The notes below the pieces were generated by a model. The model was not told the DNA's origin. It ran no database searches and saw only the letters and a list, made by a program, of their open reading frames with translations. Shown one piece after another: positions 48,235-57,320 of a DNA stretch of 64,000 nt (position 1 is the stretch's first letter; every line of letters begins with the position of its first letter). The DNA is taken from positions 1 through 64,000 of the forward strand of contig NZ_JABXKQ010000041.1 in assembly GCF_017114945.1 (NCBI RefSeq), in the 5' to 3' direction. The stretch is from Nostoc sp. JL34 (lineage in GTDB: Bacteria > Cyanobacteriota > Cyanobacteriia > Cyanobacteriales > Nostocaceae). A program made the position numbers and the translations under genes.

Positions 48235-49494
48235 TTAAAGTGTTTCATCACGCCGATCAACAATAACTACGGCAGGATCGTTTATATCAGGCTCTGTTGG
48301 GTAATTGGTGCGATCGCTGCGATGCGTTCCTCGCTCGAAACCTGGGCGATGTTCACTAATTTCAGTGGAATCATAGATAGCAAATTCTTCAATTCCTCGA
48401 CGTTTGAGAATAGTTTCAGCTTGGTGGATTTCAGCTTCCGTACCATCAATAATTACTAAGTAGTCGCCTTTTTGGAAGCGTTCATTATATACTCGTGCCT
48501 TGTCTTCAGGAATTCCCAAGCCAACGAGTGCACCAACAATGCTTCCAGCGGCTGCGCCGATCGCACCACCAGCTAATGTTGTGGCCAAAGCTGTTGCTAC
48601 TGCGCCACCTGCAATCACAGGCCCGACTCCAGGAATTGCTAAAGTTCCCAGACCAACTAATAAGCCAGTCAAGCCACCTAGAACACCGCCTGTAGCTGCT
48701 CCAGTTTTTGCGCCATCGTCTGCTTTATTACCTGTACCAACATTTCTGTCTACATCTACACCAGCGATCCCTTGACCGTTTGTATCCTTAGCAATGATGG
48801 AGACTGTGCTTAAGGGAAAACCTGCATCTCGTAATTCTGTAAGTGCTGCTTCTGCATCTCGACGATGAGAAAACACTCCGATCGCGCGTCTAGCAACACC
48901 ACTATGACCCGCAGTGGGAGTTGGAGCGACATAACCGGTTGCATTTGTAGCATCTGGGTGGTCGTAAATACCAAATTCTTCCACACCCTGACTATTTAAA
49001 ATTCCTTCTGCTCTGAGGATTTCTGTATCTGTGCCATCGAGGATAACTAAATAGTGTCCTCGTCTTACACGTTCGTCGTAAACTCTAGCTCGTTCTTCAG
49101 GAATTCCCAAACCAATTAATGCACCAAGCAAACTACCAGCTACTGCACCAATACCTGCACCAGCCAGAGTTGTCGCTAGAGTAGTTGCTGCGGCTCCAGC
49201 CAGCATAATTGGCCCAATTCCAGGAATTGCTAAAGTACCAAGACCGACTAATAAGCCAGTTAATCCACCCAAAGCACCACCTGTAGCTGCTCCGACTTTA
49301 GCACCTTCGTCAGATTTATCGCCGACGCGATCGCTCACTTCAGCTCCAGCAATATTATCTTTGTCTCCATCCTGCGTAATCACAGAGACTCTGTTCATGT
49401 CAAAGCCGACCTTTTTCAATTCATGTAGCGCATGTTCAACATCTCGACGGTTAGAAAATACGCCTACAGCCCGTTTATGTACACCTACAACCAT
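48235..49494 (-). CDS. General-stress-type protein with duplicated domain and Gly-rich membrane segments
   Basis: 419 aa consisting of an internal duplication. Each half starts with an YflT-like segment (AVGVFSNRRDVEHALHELKK and AIGVFSHRRDAEAALTELRD). A Gly/Ala-rich hydrophobic stretch follows in each (GALGGLTGLLVGLGTLAIPG and GVLGGLTGLLVGLGTLAIPG). Each half ends with RVYDERVRRGHYLVILDGT or RVYNERFQKGDYLVIIDGT. The Gly zipper-like helices probably insert in or associate with membranes. The family is annotated as general stress protein, but its biochemical role is unknown. A basic/acidic tail of about 45 residues ends the protein. Confidence 0.88.
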   Translation of the reverse strand: MVVGVHKRAVGVFSNRRDVEHALHELKKVGFDMNRVSVITQDGDKDNIAGAEVSDRVGDKSDEGAKVGAATGGALGGLTGLLVGLGTLAIPGIGPIMLAGAAATTLATTLAGAGIGAVAGSLLGALIGLGIPEERARVYDERVRRGHYLVILDGTDTEILRAEGILNSQGVEEFGIYDHPDATNATGYVAPTPTAGHSGVARRAIGVFSHRRDAEAALTELRDAGFPLSTVSIIAKDTNGQGIAGVDVDRNVGTGNKADDGAKTGAATGGVLGGLTGLLVGLGTLAIPGVGPVIAGGAVATALATTLAGGAIGAAAGSIVGALVGLGIPEDKARVYNERFQKGDYLVIIDGTEAEIHQAETILKRRGIEEFAIYDSTEISEHRPGFERGTHRSDRTNYPTEPDINDPAVVIVDRRDETL

Positions 49495-50047
49495 TACTTT
49501 CTCTCCTCAGCAAAATTAAATTATTCACAAATTTATAGTTTGTAATAACCCTTATTAATACATGTTTGTATTTTTTTTTCATCAATCGCTTGGAATAATT
49601 TTTATCTCTATCATTAGACATAGGTGTTTTTATCTAAATGAGTAAATAAATTTTGAGTATAAAATATGAATTATTTAATAAAGGTTTAGACACTAGTTAT
49701 TCTACTGATAAAATTTTTCGCTGATTCGCTAAAAAATGATCCCAAAATATATTTTTTCCACCGCCAGATACTTTAACTCACCCGTTTATAATCTGCTATA
49801 TCCAGAGATACATTTTTATAAAATTTATTTTTATTTAATAATATTTTCTTGGGTAAAAAATAATGTGGTTAGATTACTAAATATGCATTTTTTATGAAAG
49901 CAATAAAAATGTTTATCTTTTAAAATACGACTTTTGGCAAAGAAACCTATTACCTAAGAAAGTGCCAGCCTATATAACTAATAATTAGGCTGATAAATAA
50001 GCCATTTTATAAATGGGTATTTAATTGAGTGCAAGTGAGAAAATTCT
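49495..50047. other. AT-rich intergenic region
   Basis: 553 bp of low-GC sequence between divergent genes (stress protein, minus; repeat membrane protein, plus). No gene or RNA is recognised. It should hold both promoters. Confidence 0.55.
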
Positions 50048-53000
50048 ATGTTTCAAGGTTTTTTAACTATTTTGGGATGGAACTGGCTACCTTTTGGATT
50101 AGCGCCGATAACTTTAGCTCAAGAAATACTAACTCCAGAACAAGGATCAGTTCTTTTTTCTGGGCCTAAATTCTTGGTGGCATTGTTGGCTGGAGTTTCG
50201 ATGGCATTTGCTTTTCAATTGTTATTCACAAACTTTTCAGTTGCTATAGGAATTTCATCTTGGGAAATTGACTCGGATTCTAATGATGAATCGGAAAGTT
50301 TGGGTAGAACAATTCGTAAAGTTCAAGGTAAAATTGGTGCTTGGGTATTGATAACCGCTAGCATTGCATTATTTATTGCTTCTTTTCTAGCAGTAAAACT
50401 TAGCTTAATCGAAAGTGCATTTTTAGGAGCAATTATCGGTGTAGTCATCTGGTCTACTTATTTCTCACTGGTAATTTGGTTGGGTTCCTCGGCATTAGGT
50501 TCTTTAATTGGTTCTATCGCTAATACTGTCACTTCAGGGTTTCAAGCTCTGATGGGTACAGCAACTGCTGGCATCGGTGCTAATACTGCGAAAAAACAGT
50601 TAGTTTCTACTGCTGAAGATATTACAGCCGCAGTCCGGCGGGAATTAACTTCCGGTTTTGATGCTGAAGGGATTAAAAATACGCTCCAAAGTTCTTTAGG
50701 CTCTCTGCAATTACCAAAACTGGATATCAAAGAAATTCGGAGTCAATTTGACCAGCTTCTTAAAGATACAGATTTACAATCTGTTGCTAACAGCGACCTT
50801 TTACAAAATATCAACCGTCAAACCTTTGTTGATTTAATCAGCAGCCGCGCCGATTTATCTAAAGAAGATATCAATGGCATTGCTGACCAATTTGAAGGAG
50901 CTTGGCAACAAGCTTTGAATCGCAAAAATCCTACAGAACAAGTAATTAATTTGCTCAAGTCTGCCACTCCTGAAGAACTCAATTCCGAGCAATTAGGTGA
51001 ACGACTTCAAAAATTAGTTACAGTTGGCGGTGGTAATGGCAATGGTGTAATCAAGCAAGCTGTACGATATGGCTTAAGCGCCGCTGTCCCAGCCGTGCTG
51101 GAACGGGTAAACCTTTCCAATATAGATGTCAACAAAATTACAACTCAGTTGCAAAAACTGAAAGAAAAAGTTCAAGATGTTGATGTCGATCAAATTACAG
51201 AAGAACTTCAAAAACTGAGAGAACAAGCAACTGAGCAAGTATCTGCAAAATTGCCAATATCACTTGAAAACGCGATTAAGGCAGATGTAGAAGACTACAT
51301 ATTGCATTCGTTTCCTTGGCATTTTAACCGAATTACCTTAATAGATGAATTTAAAGAAGTCATCTATGACGTAAATGCAGATCCGACAACTGTAAGACGG
51401 GAGTTGGAAGAAATCAATCAAGAATATTTTACCAACTTGCTGAAACAGCGAGAGGATCTCAGTGAAGCCAGGGTGAAAGAAATTGCCGAACAAATGGAAA
51501 GCGATCGCCTGGAAGTTTTAGAAACTGTAAAACAGGCTCAATCGCGAGAAAAAGGGCAAGATTTTCGCAGCCGTATCGAAGATTATCTCCGTTCAACTGG
51601 GAAAGAAGAACTTAACCCGGAAGGTATCGAACGGGACTTTAGCAAGTTGCTGGAAGATCCAAAAGCTGGCTTTGAAGATTTAAGTAGCCGCTTCGGACAA
51701 TTTGACCGCGATACTTTTGTGCAATTGCTCCAACAGCGTCAAGATATCAGCGAAGAGGAAGCTAATAATATTGTTAGTCAACTCGAACGCAACCGCGATA
51801 ATCTCTTGAATCGTGCTAGAGAACTGCAAGAACAAGCAAAAGCGAAAGCTGATGAACTGCGCCAAAGAGTTGAAGACTATTTGCGGAATACTAACAAAGA
51901 CGAACTCAATCCCGAAGGTATTAAACGTGAGTTTAGAGTTCTGCTAGACGATCCGCAAGCTGGAATTAGCCTTTTGACTTCGCGCCTATCGCAATTTGAC
52001 CGCGATACATTGGTACAATTGCTCAGTCAGCGTCAAGATTTGAGCGAAGAACAGGTAAACCAAGTTCTCGATCAGCTCGAAGCAGTCCGAGATAGTATTT
52101 TGCAAGTACCGCAACAAGCAAAGGAACAGTACGAAAAAACTACAAAAGCGATCGCAGAATATCTTCGCAATACCAACTTGGAAGAACTTGATCCAGAAGG
52201 GATCAGAGGCGATTTAGAAAAATTACTCGACGATCCCAAAGCCGGAACCTTAGCATTGCGCGATCGCTTATCTCATGTCGATCGAGAAACCTTGGTTAAA
52301 CTCGTAAGTCAGCGCGGAGACTTGAGCCAAGAGCAGGTTAATCAGATCATTGATCGCGGCCAAGATGCGATCGGTGATATCCTCAGAGCGCCACGACGTT
52401 TGGCCAAGCGTACTACTCAAGTAGCTGTAGATTTTGAAGCCAATCTGGAAGAATACCTGCGTAATACCGAAAAAGAAGAACTCAACCCCGAAGGAATCAA
52501 ACGCGATTTGCAATTGCTACTGTCTTCTCCCCGCGCTGGAATTGGCAATTTAAGCGATCGCGCCTCGAAATTTGACCGTTCGACAATTGTGGCCCTATTA
52601 TCCCAACGGGAGGATATCTCAGAAGAGGAAGCTAACCGAATTGTCGATCAAATTGAGTCGGTTCGTAGTTCCATTGTCGAACAATTTCAGCAGATTCAGG
52701 AGAGGGTGCAATCAGTACTAGATGGGGTTTTTGCCAAAGTTCGCAACTATCTCAACTCCCTGGATCGTTCGGAACTCAACTATGAAGGGATTAAGCAAGA
52801 CTTTGCGAAAGTGTTCGACGATCCGCAAGCTGGATTTGAAGCATTGCGCGATCGCCTCAGTCAATTTGATCGTGACACCCTAGTTGCTGTCATCAGTTCT
52901 CGTGAAGATATTTCTGAGGCGGATGCTAACCGAATTATCAACCAAATAGAAGCGGCGCGGGATGGCGTACTGCAACGAGCCGAACGCATCCAGAAAGAAA

Positions 53001-53170
53001 CCCAAAAACGCCTGAAAGCAATCCAAGATCAAGCTAAAAAGCAAGCTGAAGAAAGCAAAAAAACCGTTGCAAATGCTGCTTGGTGGATATTTGGGACAGC
53101 GATCACTTCCCTCGCAGCCAGTGCGATCGCTGGTGCGATCGCAGTGACTGGGATAACTTTCCCTGGGTAA
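50048..53170 (+). CDS. 1040-aa membrane protein with seven alpha-helical tandem repeats
   Basis: The N-terminus carries three membrane helices (about 43-63, 97-117, 123-146), and a C-terminal helix lies near 1010-1038. The long middle is charged and helical. It contains seven copies of a motif such as FDRDTFVQLLQQRQDISEEE followed by N-x-I-x-x-Q-L-E. The last five lie in units of about 95-105 residues that also contain YLRNTNKDELNPEGIKREF and LLDDPQAG. I do not recognise a named family. The architecture suggests a long soluble coiled or helical rod anchored at both ends in the plasma membrane or thylakoid. A strong hairpin terminator follows. Confidence 0.9.
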   Translation: MFQGFLTILGWNWLPFGLAPITLAQEILTPEQGSVLFSGPKFLVALLAGVSMAFAFQLLFTNFSVAIGISSWEIDSDSNDESESLGRTIRKVQGKIGAWVLITASIALFIASFLAVKLSLIESAFLGAIIGVVIWSTYFSLVIWLGSSALGSLIGSIANTVTSGFQALMGTATAGIGANTAKKQLVSTAEDITAAVRRELTSGFDAEGIKNTLQSSLGSLQLPKLDIKEIRSQFDQLLKDTDLQSVANSDLLQNINRQTFVDLISSRADLSKEDINGIADQFEGAWQQALNRKNPTEQVINLLKSATPEELNSEQLGERLQKLVTVGGGNGNGVIKQAVRYGLSAAVPAVLERVNLSNIDVNKITTQLQKLKEKVQDVDVDQITEELQKLREQATEQVSAKLPISLENAIKADVEDYILHSFPWHFNRITLIDEFKEVIYDVNADPTTVRRELEEINQEYFTNLLKQREDLSEARVKEIAEQMESDRLEVLETVKQAQSREKGQDFRSRIEDYLRSTGKEELNPEGIERDFSKLLEDPKAGFEDLSSRFGQFDRDTFVQLLQQRQDISEEEANNIVSQLERNRDNLLNRARELQEQAKAKADELRQRVEDYLRNTNKDELNPEGIKREFRVLLDDPQAGISLLTSRLSQFDRDTLVQLLSQRQDLSEEQVNQVLDQLEAVRDSILQVPQQAKEQYEKTTKAIAEYLRNTNLEELDPEGIRGDLEKLLDDPKAGTLALRDRLSHVDRETLVKLVSQRGDLSQEQVNQIIDRGQDAIGDILRAPRRLAKRTTQVAVDFEANLEEYLRNTEKEELNPEGIKRDLQLLLSSPRAGIGNLSDRASKFDRSTIVALLSQREDISEEEANRIVDQIESVRSSIVEQFQQIQERVQSVLDGVFAKVRNYLNSLDRSELNYEGIKQDFAKVFDDPQAGFEALRDRLSQFDRDTLVAVISSREDISEADANRIINQIEAARDGVLQRAERIQKETQKRLKAIQDQAKKQAEESKKTVANAAWWIFGTAITSLAASAIAGAIAVTGITFPG

Positions 53171-53204
53171 AATATCACCGTCATCGAAAATTTTTAATAA
53201 ATAC

Positions 53205-53245
53205 AAAGTGGTATTCAATTTATACAAATGAATACCACTTTTTTT
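53205..53245 (+). terminator. Terminator of the 1040-aa membrane-protein gene
   Basis: AAAGTGGTATTCA pairs perfectly with TGAATACCACTTT (13 bp) around an 11-base loop, and T-rich sequence follows. It lies 35 bp behind the stop codon. Confidence 0.88.
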
Positions 53246-53600
53246 ATAAGTAAGGTTTAATCTAATCCCTAGTGGTCAAAACAGAGTAAAAACTCTGTCA
53301 AAGCCAGATTGAACACCTTATTTCACTCACTAACTCAACATACATACAGTTTCCGAAAGTTGTTACAAATGATAATTTATGCTGCAATAAAGGAAACGAT
53401 ATGTTGAATCGGCACACCTCTTAAGGAAGAACTATAAAAATAACAACCGCCGTCAAATTTAGATCCTCTCGTCATCAGATAGTTTTAACTATATCTATAA
53501 TTTATTCCCACAAAGTATGGGCTATAGGCAATAGTCGGTAGGTATAAGCAACAGTCACCAGATATTGACAACCTCATGGATTAGATCAGGCATATTACAG
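53246..53600. other. Intergenic region before hybrid kinase
   Basis: About 355 bp with no gene. The kinase promoter should be here. An in-frame TTG at 53565 would lengthen the kinase by 12 residues but lacks support. Confidence 0.5.
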
Positions 53601-56237
53601 ATGAACAATGATGAGTTTAATTCAGTGTGTCACCTCACAGAGTGTAAGCAAGCAGAGGAAGCACTACAACAGCAAATTCAATGGCAGCAACTGGTGATAG
53701 CAATTGCCCAGCGCATCCGCCAGAGTTTGAATTTGGACAAGGTTCTCAATACCACCGTCATTGAAGTCCGTCAGTTCTTGCAAGTAGATCGAGTCTTCAT
53801 GTATCAGTTTGAACCAGACTATAGCGGGGTGGTGGTGGTAGAGTCTGTTGATGAAAATTGGATTTCGGCTCTGCATACCCAAGTCAAAGACAGGTATTTC
53901 ATGGAAACTCACGGTGAGGAGTACAGACAGGGGCGCATCCAAGCTGTCACAGATATTTATACAGCAGGTCTGACTGAATGCCATTGCGATTTACTTACTC
54001 AGTTTCAGGTCAGGGCGAACTTGGCAGTCCCCATCTTGCAAGGAAAAAAATTGTGGGGATTATTAGTTGCCAACCAGTGTGCAGCACCCCGCCAGTGGCA
54101 AATGTGGGAAATCGATTTACTCAAACAATTGGCAATACAGGTAGGTATTGCCATCCAGCAATCTCAACTGTATGAACAGGTACAAACTGAACTCGTTGAA
54201 CGCAAGCGAGTGGAATCTGGTTTAAGAGGACGTGTGCGCCAGCAGGCAGCTGTGGCTAAACTGGGTCAATTAGCTCTGGCTAATCTAGACCTTTACGCAT
54301 TAATGGACGAAGCTGTTGTTCTGATTACTCAAAGCCTTGAGGTGGAATACAGTAAGGTTTTAGAACTGCTTCCAGATAGAAACACCTTGTTGTTGCGATC
54401 GGGAGTTGGTTGGCAGTCAGGGCTGGTGGGAAATTTTAGCTTAGAATTAGGTACAGGGAATGAGACTCAGGCATCCTATACACTACTTTCCCATGAGCCA
54501 GTAATTGTTTGTGACCTTCGCAAAGAAACGCGGTTTCAAGGGCCACCGTTATTGATTAGCCACTCGGTGATCAGTGGCATTAGTGTGATCATTCAGGGTC
54601 AAAAACAACCTTTTGGTGTCTTAGGCGCACATACAACTAGACACCGAGAGTTTACCCAAAATGATATCCACTTTTTGCAGGCGATCGCTAATGTATTAGC
54701 TACGACCATTGAGCGCAAGTGGGCAGAACAGAAAATTCGCGAACAAGCAGCTCTACTAGATATCGCTTCTGATGCGATCGTTGTGCGAAATTTCCAAAAC
54801 CAAATTTTATTCTGGAATCAAGGTGCAGAACGTCTTTATGGTTGGGAAGCTCACGAGGCTTTAGGAAAAAACCTGGAGGAACTGCTGTGCAAAGAAAGCT
54901 CACAGCAATTGCAAGCAGCTTTAACAAATGTTACTGACTGTGGTTTATGGCAAGGTGAGTTACATAAAGTGACAAAGTGTGGCAAAGAAATTATCGTGGA
55001 AAGCCGATGGACACTGATGCGTGATGAAGCAGAGCAACCCAAATCCATCCTCTCCGTTGACACCGACATCACAGAGAAAAAACAACTCCTTGCCCAATTT
55101 CTGCGTGCCCAACGCTTAGAGAGCCTTGGCACATTGGCAAGTGGTATTGCTCACGACCTCAACAATATCCTGACGCCCATTCTTTCCTCAGTGGAAATGT
55201 TAGCGCTCAAACTTCCTAATCTGGATGCAGGGAATCAGCAACTGTTGAAGCTTCTCGAACATAACTCTAAACGTGCAGCAGATTTGGTCAAGCAAATTCT
55301 GACTTTTTCTCGTAGGTCTGAAGGCAACGGTATTTCTTTACAAATAGAACACCTACTGCTAGAAATTAATCAAATTGTCAAAAGTACATTCCCCAAATCG
55401 ATCGAAATTATCAATCATCTACCTAGACATCAACTCTGGACTATCTTGGCAGATCCTACTCAAATTCATCAGGTGTTAATGAATTTGTGCGTCAATGCTC
55501 GTGATGCTATGCCCAAGGGTGGCACATTATGTATGTCTGCGGATAATTTATTAGTTGATGAAAACTTTGCCAAAATGAATCTAAATGCTCAAGTGGGCCC
55601 ATATATAGTCATAACTATTTCAGATACAGGATTTGGAATTTCTCCACTAATTTTGGAGCGAATGTTTGAACCATTTTTCACAACCAAAGAACCAGGAAAA
55701 GGCACTGGTTTAGGTTTGTCAACTGTGATTGGGATTGTCAAAAACCACAATGGTTTTGTGAAAGTGTCTAGTGAGGTAGGTAAAGGTTCCCAATTCCAAG
55801 TGTATCTACCAGCTATGAACAAAAGTACAAAGCAGCAAGCAGAGAACTTGGAATTGCCCAATGGCAACGGAGAATTGATTCTAGTTGTAGATGATGAAGC
55901 CGCTATCCTAGAAATTAGTAAAACTTTGCTCGAAGACCACAACTACGAAACTCTAACAGCTATTAACGGCATAGAGGCAATCTCATTGTACGCCCAGTAT
56001 AAAAATCAAATCAGCATGGTGCTAATGGATATGATGATGCCATCAATGGATGGGTTGACTGCCATTGGCATCATGCAACAAATGAATCCACAAGTCAAGA
56101 TTATGGGTATCAGTGGCACTGTTACTGACAGTCAGATGGTTGAAGCTGCTAACCTTGGCGTCAATATATTTTTAAGAAAGCCTTACACTTTTCATCAATT
56201 ATTACACGCTATTAAAGACTTCTTGAGCAAACAATAA
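53601..56237 (+). CDS. Hybrid histidine kinase with cyanobacteriochrome-like GAF domain
   Basis: About 878 aa. GAF1 (about 35-185) has the cyanobacteriochrome pattern: YRQGRIQAVTDIYTAGLTEC followed by His, with the bilin-binding-type Cys at about residue 127 (codon 53979-53981), then FQVRANLAVPIL. The second Cys of DXCF-type sensors is absent (DRYF). A second GAF domain (about 220-385), a PAS domain (about 390-500), HisKA (LASGIAHDLNNILTPILSS), HATPase (DTGFGIS, GTGLGLSTVIG) and a C-terminal receiver (MVLMDMMMPSMDG, KPYT) follow. This is a soluble hybrid kinase of the type used for light or metabolite sensing. It could be a bilin sensor; the proof would be chromophore binding. Confidence 0.9.
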   Translation: MNNDEFNSVCHLTECKQAEEALQQQIQWQQLVIAIAQRIRQSLNLDKVLNTTVIEVRQFLQVDRVFMYQFEPDYSGVVVVESVDENWISALHTQVKDRYFMETHGEEYRQGRIQAVTDIYTAGLTECHCDLLTQFQVRANLAVPILQGKKLWGLLVANQCAAPRQWQMWEIDLLKQLAIQVGIAIQQSQLYEQVQTELVERKRVESGLRGRVRQQAAVAKLGQLALANLDLYALMDEAVVLITQSLEVEYSKVLELLPDRNTLLLRSGVGWQSGLVGNFSLELGTGNETQASYTLLSHEPVIVCDLRKETRFQGPPLLISHSVISGISVIIQGQKQPFGVLGAHTTRHREFTQNDIHFLQAIANVLATTIERKWAEQKIREQAALLDIASDAIVVRNFQNQILFWNQGAERLYGWEAHEALGKNLEELLCKESSQQLQAALTNVTDCGLWQGELHKVTKCGKEIIVESRWTLMRDEAEQPKSILSVDTDITEKKQLLAQFLRAQRLESLGTLASGIAHDLNNILTPILSSVEMLALKLPNLDAGNQQLLKLLEHNSKRAADLVKQILTFSRRSEGNGISLQIEHLLLEINQIVKSTFPKSIEIINHLPRHQLWTILADPTQIHQVLMNLCVNARDAMPKGGTLCMSADNLLVDENFAKMNLNAQVGPYIVITISDTGFGISPLILERMFEPFFTTKEPGKGTGLGLSTVIGIVKNHNGFVKVSSEVGKGSQFQVYLPAMNKSTKQQAENLELPNGNGELILVVDDEAAILEISKTLLEDHNYETLTAINGIEAISLYAQYKNQISMVLMDMMMPSMDGLTAIGIMQQMNPQVKIMGISGTVTDSQMVEAANLGVNIFLRKPYTFHQLLHAIKDFLSKQ

Positions 56238-56851
56238 TCTCAGGGTAAGTCGCTGATAAAAATTCAATTTACTTTTTACAATAAAGACGGCGAGTGAGCT
56301 TATTTTTTTTAGGGATGGGATGAATCGCCAATCGCTGTCTGGCTCAATAGTCATTAGTGCTGAGTGGACAAAAATCGTGAAAAACGTACTAATGACTTCG
56401 ATTTCTACACCGCTTCAAGCCGGGGGATGAGTTACTTGTTAAGCTTTTTTTGAGGGATTATACGTATTATAGGATACACATTGACTATGGTTTTGGTTCA
56501 GTGCTTTGCTTGTTTAGAAGCAACAATACTACTTAAAAGTATCTTCTTTTGGCTGCTGAACAGGCTTTTGCATACTAGGTAGCAACGACGACTGTGGAAC
56601 ACCATGCATCTTTAATTATCGATTTTTATATGTTATGGTGTACGTAGTTGATCGTGGCTACTGAATTATGGCGATCGCAAAAGTTTTTGTTTTAGTAAGT
56701 TTTTCGATAGATAAAACAAAGTACCCTGAGGGGTACTATCACAATCTTGTGATTTCGATATAGATTAAAAACGTCTCAAAACACTGACAAGTATATCCAA
56801 AAAAATCTGCTTCTTGTCTAGAGCATCGATTCAGTAATCAAAAACCTAACC

Positions 56852-56927
56852 CCTCAGCCCCCTTCCCTTCAAGGGAAGGGGGAGCTAAACTCCCCTCTCC
56901 TCGTAGGAAAGGGCAGGGAGAGAGGTT
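56852..56927. repeat. Dispersed C/G-rich hairpin repeat
   Basis: CCCCCTTCCCTT and AAGGGAAGGGGG form a 12-bp stem around a single short turn, then CTCCCCTCTCC and GGGAGAGAGG form a second. Copies of this type (CAGCCCCCTTCCC) are widespread in Nostoc-like genomes. Confidence 0.75.
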
Positions 56928-57161
56928 CTTCCAGGATTACTGAATTGGTGTCCTAACAGCCTAGTCTTTGAATCAGCGAAGATATCAGGCACAAGGACAA
57001 AAGGTGATTGCTGGTACAAGTTTTGATGCCAACATATTGATATATGCAGTAATTCTCAAATTTTTAGACTTGACGGCAAAGACCTATTTAAATCAGGTTT
57101 AGTTGAGATGTCTATTCATTTTTCCTTATCATTTCCTGACCAGGAAATGATGAGGTGATTT

Positions 57162-57299
57162 CTTTACGTGGCGTTGCTGAATCAAGGGATGATTCTTGTA
57201 GAGTGAGCGACACGAGAGGCTTGAAATACAAGGGATGGCAAGATGCCCATCCCACAAAACTAGCAAAATCATCCCGCAAATATGCAACGCCCTTTACGT
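57162..57299. mobile_element. 122-bp MITE-like element with 8-bp target duplication
   Basis: The element proper is 57170-57291. Its ends are GGCGTTGC and the exact complement GCAACGCC, with the inverted similarity continuing (GGGATGATT and AATCATCCC) to about 25 bp. It is flanked on both sides by the same 8 bases, CTTTACGT (57162-57169 and 57292-57299). That is a clean target-site duplication. It contains no open reading frame, so it must be mobilised in trans. It ends 29 bp before the RTX gene start. Confidence 0.88.
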
Positions 57300-57320
57300 T
57301 TAAATTAAGGAGAATTCATC

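Larger units (their letters stand above)
56238..57320. other. Intergenic region with repeats and a MITE
   Basis: About 1.1 kb with no accepted gene. It holds a small hairpin (AGTACCC...GGGTACT, near 56720-56738), a dispersed CCCCTTCCC/GGGAAGGGG hairpin (56852-56927) and a 122-bp MITE-like element (57170-57291). Confidence 0.6.

Noticed and set aside
48187..48459. 90-codon plus-strand frame over the stress-protein 3' end
   Set aside because: It overlaps the duplicated stress protein on the other strand, is low in protein-like features, and has no ribosome-binding site.
56460..56520. Possible promoter or RNA around the TATACGTATTATAGGATAC stretch
   Set aside because: AT-rich with short symmetry but no gene follows for about 800 bp. 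It is too weak to call.
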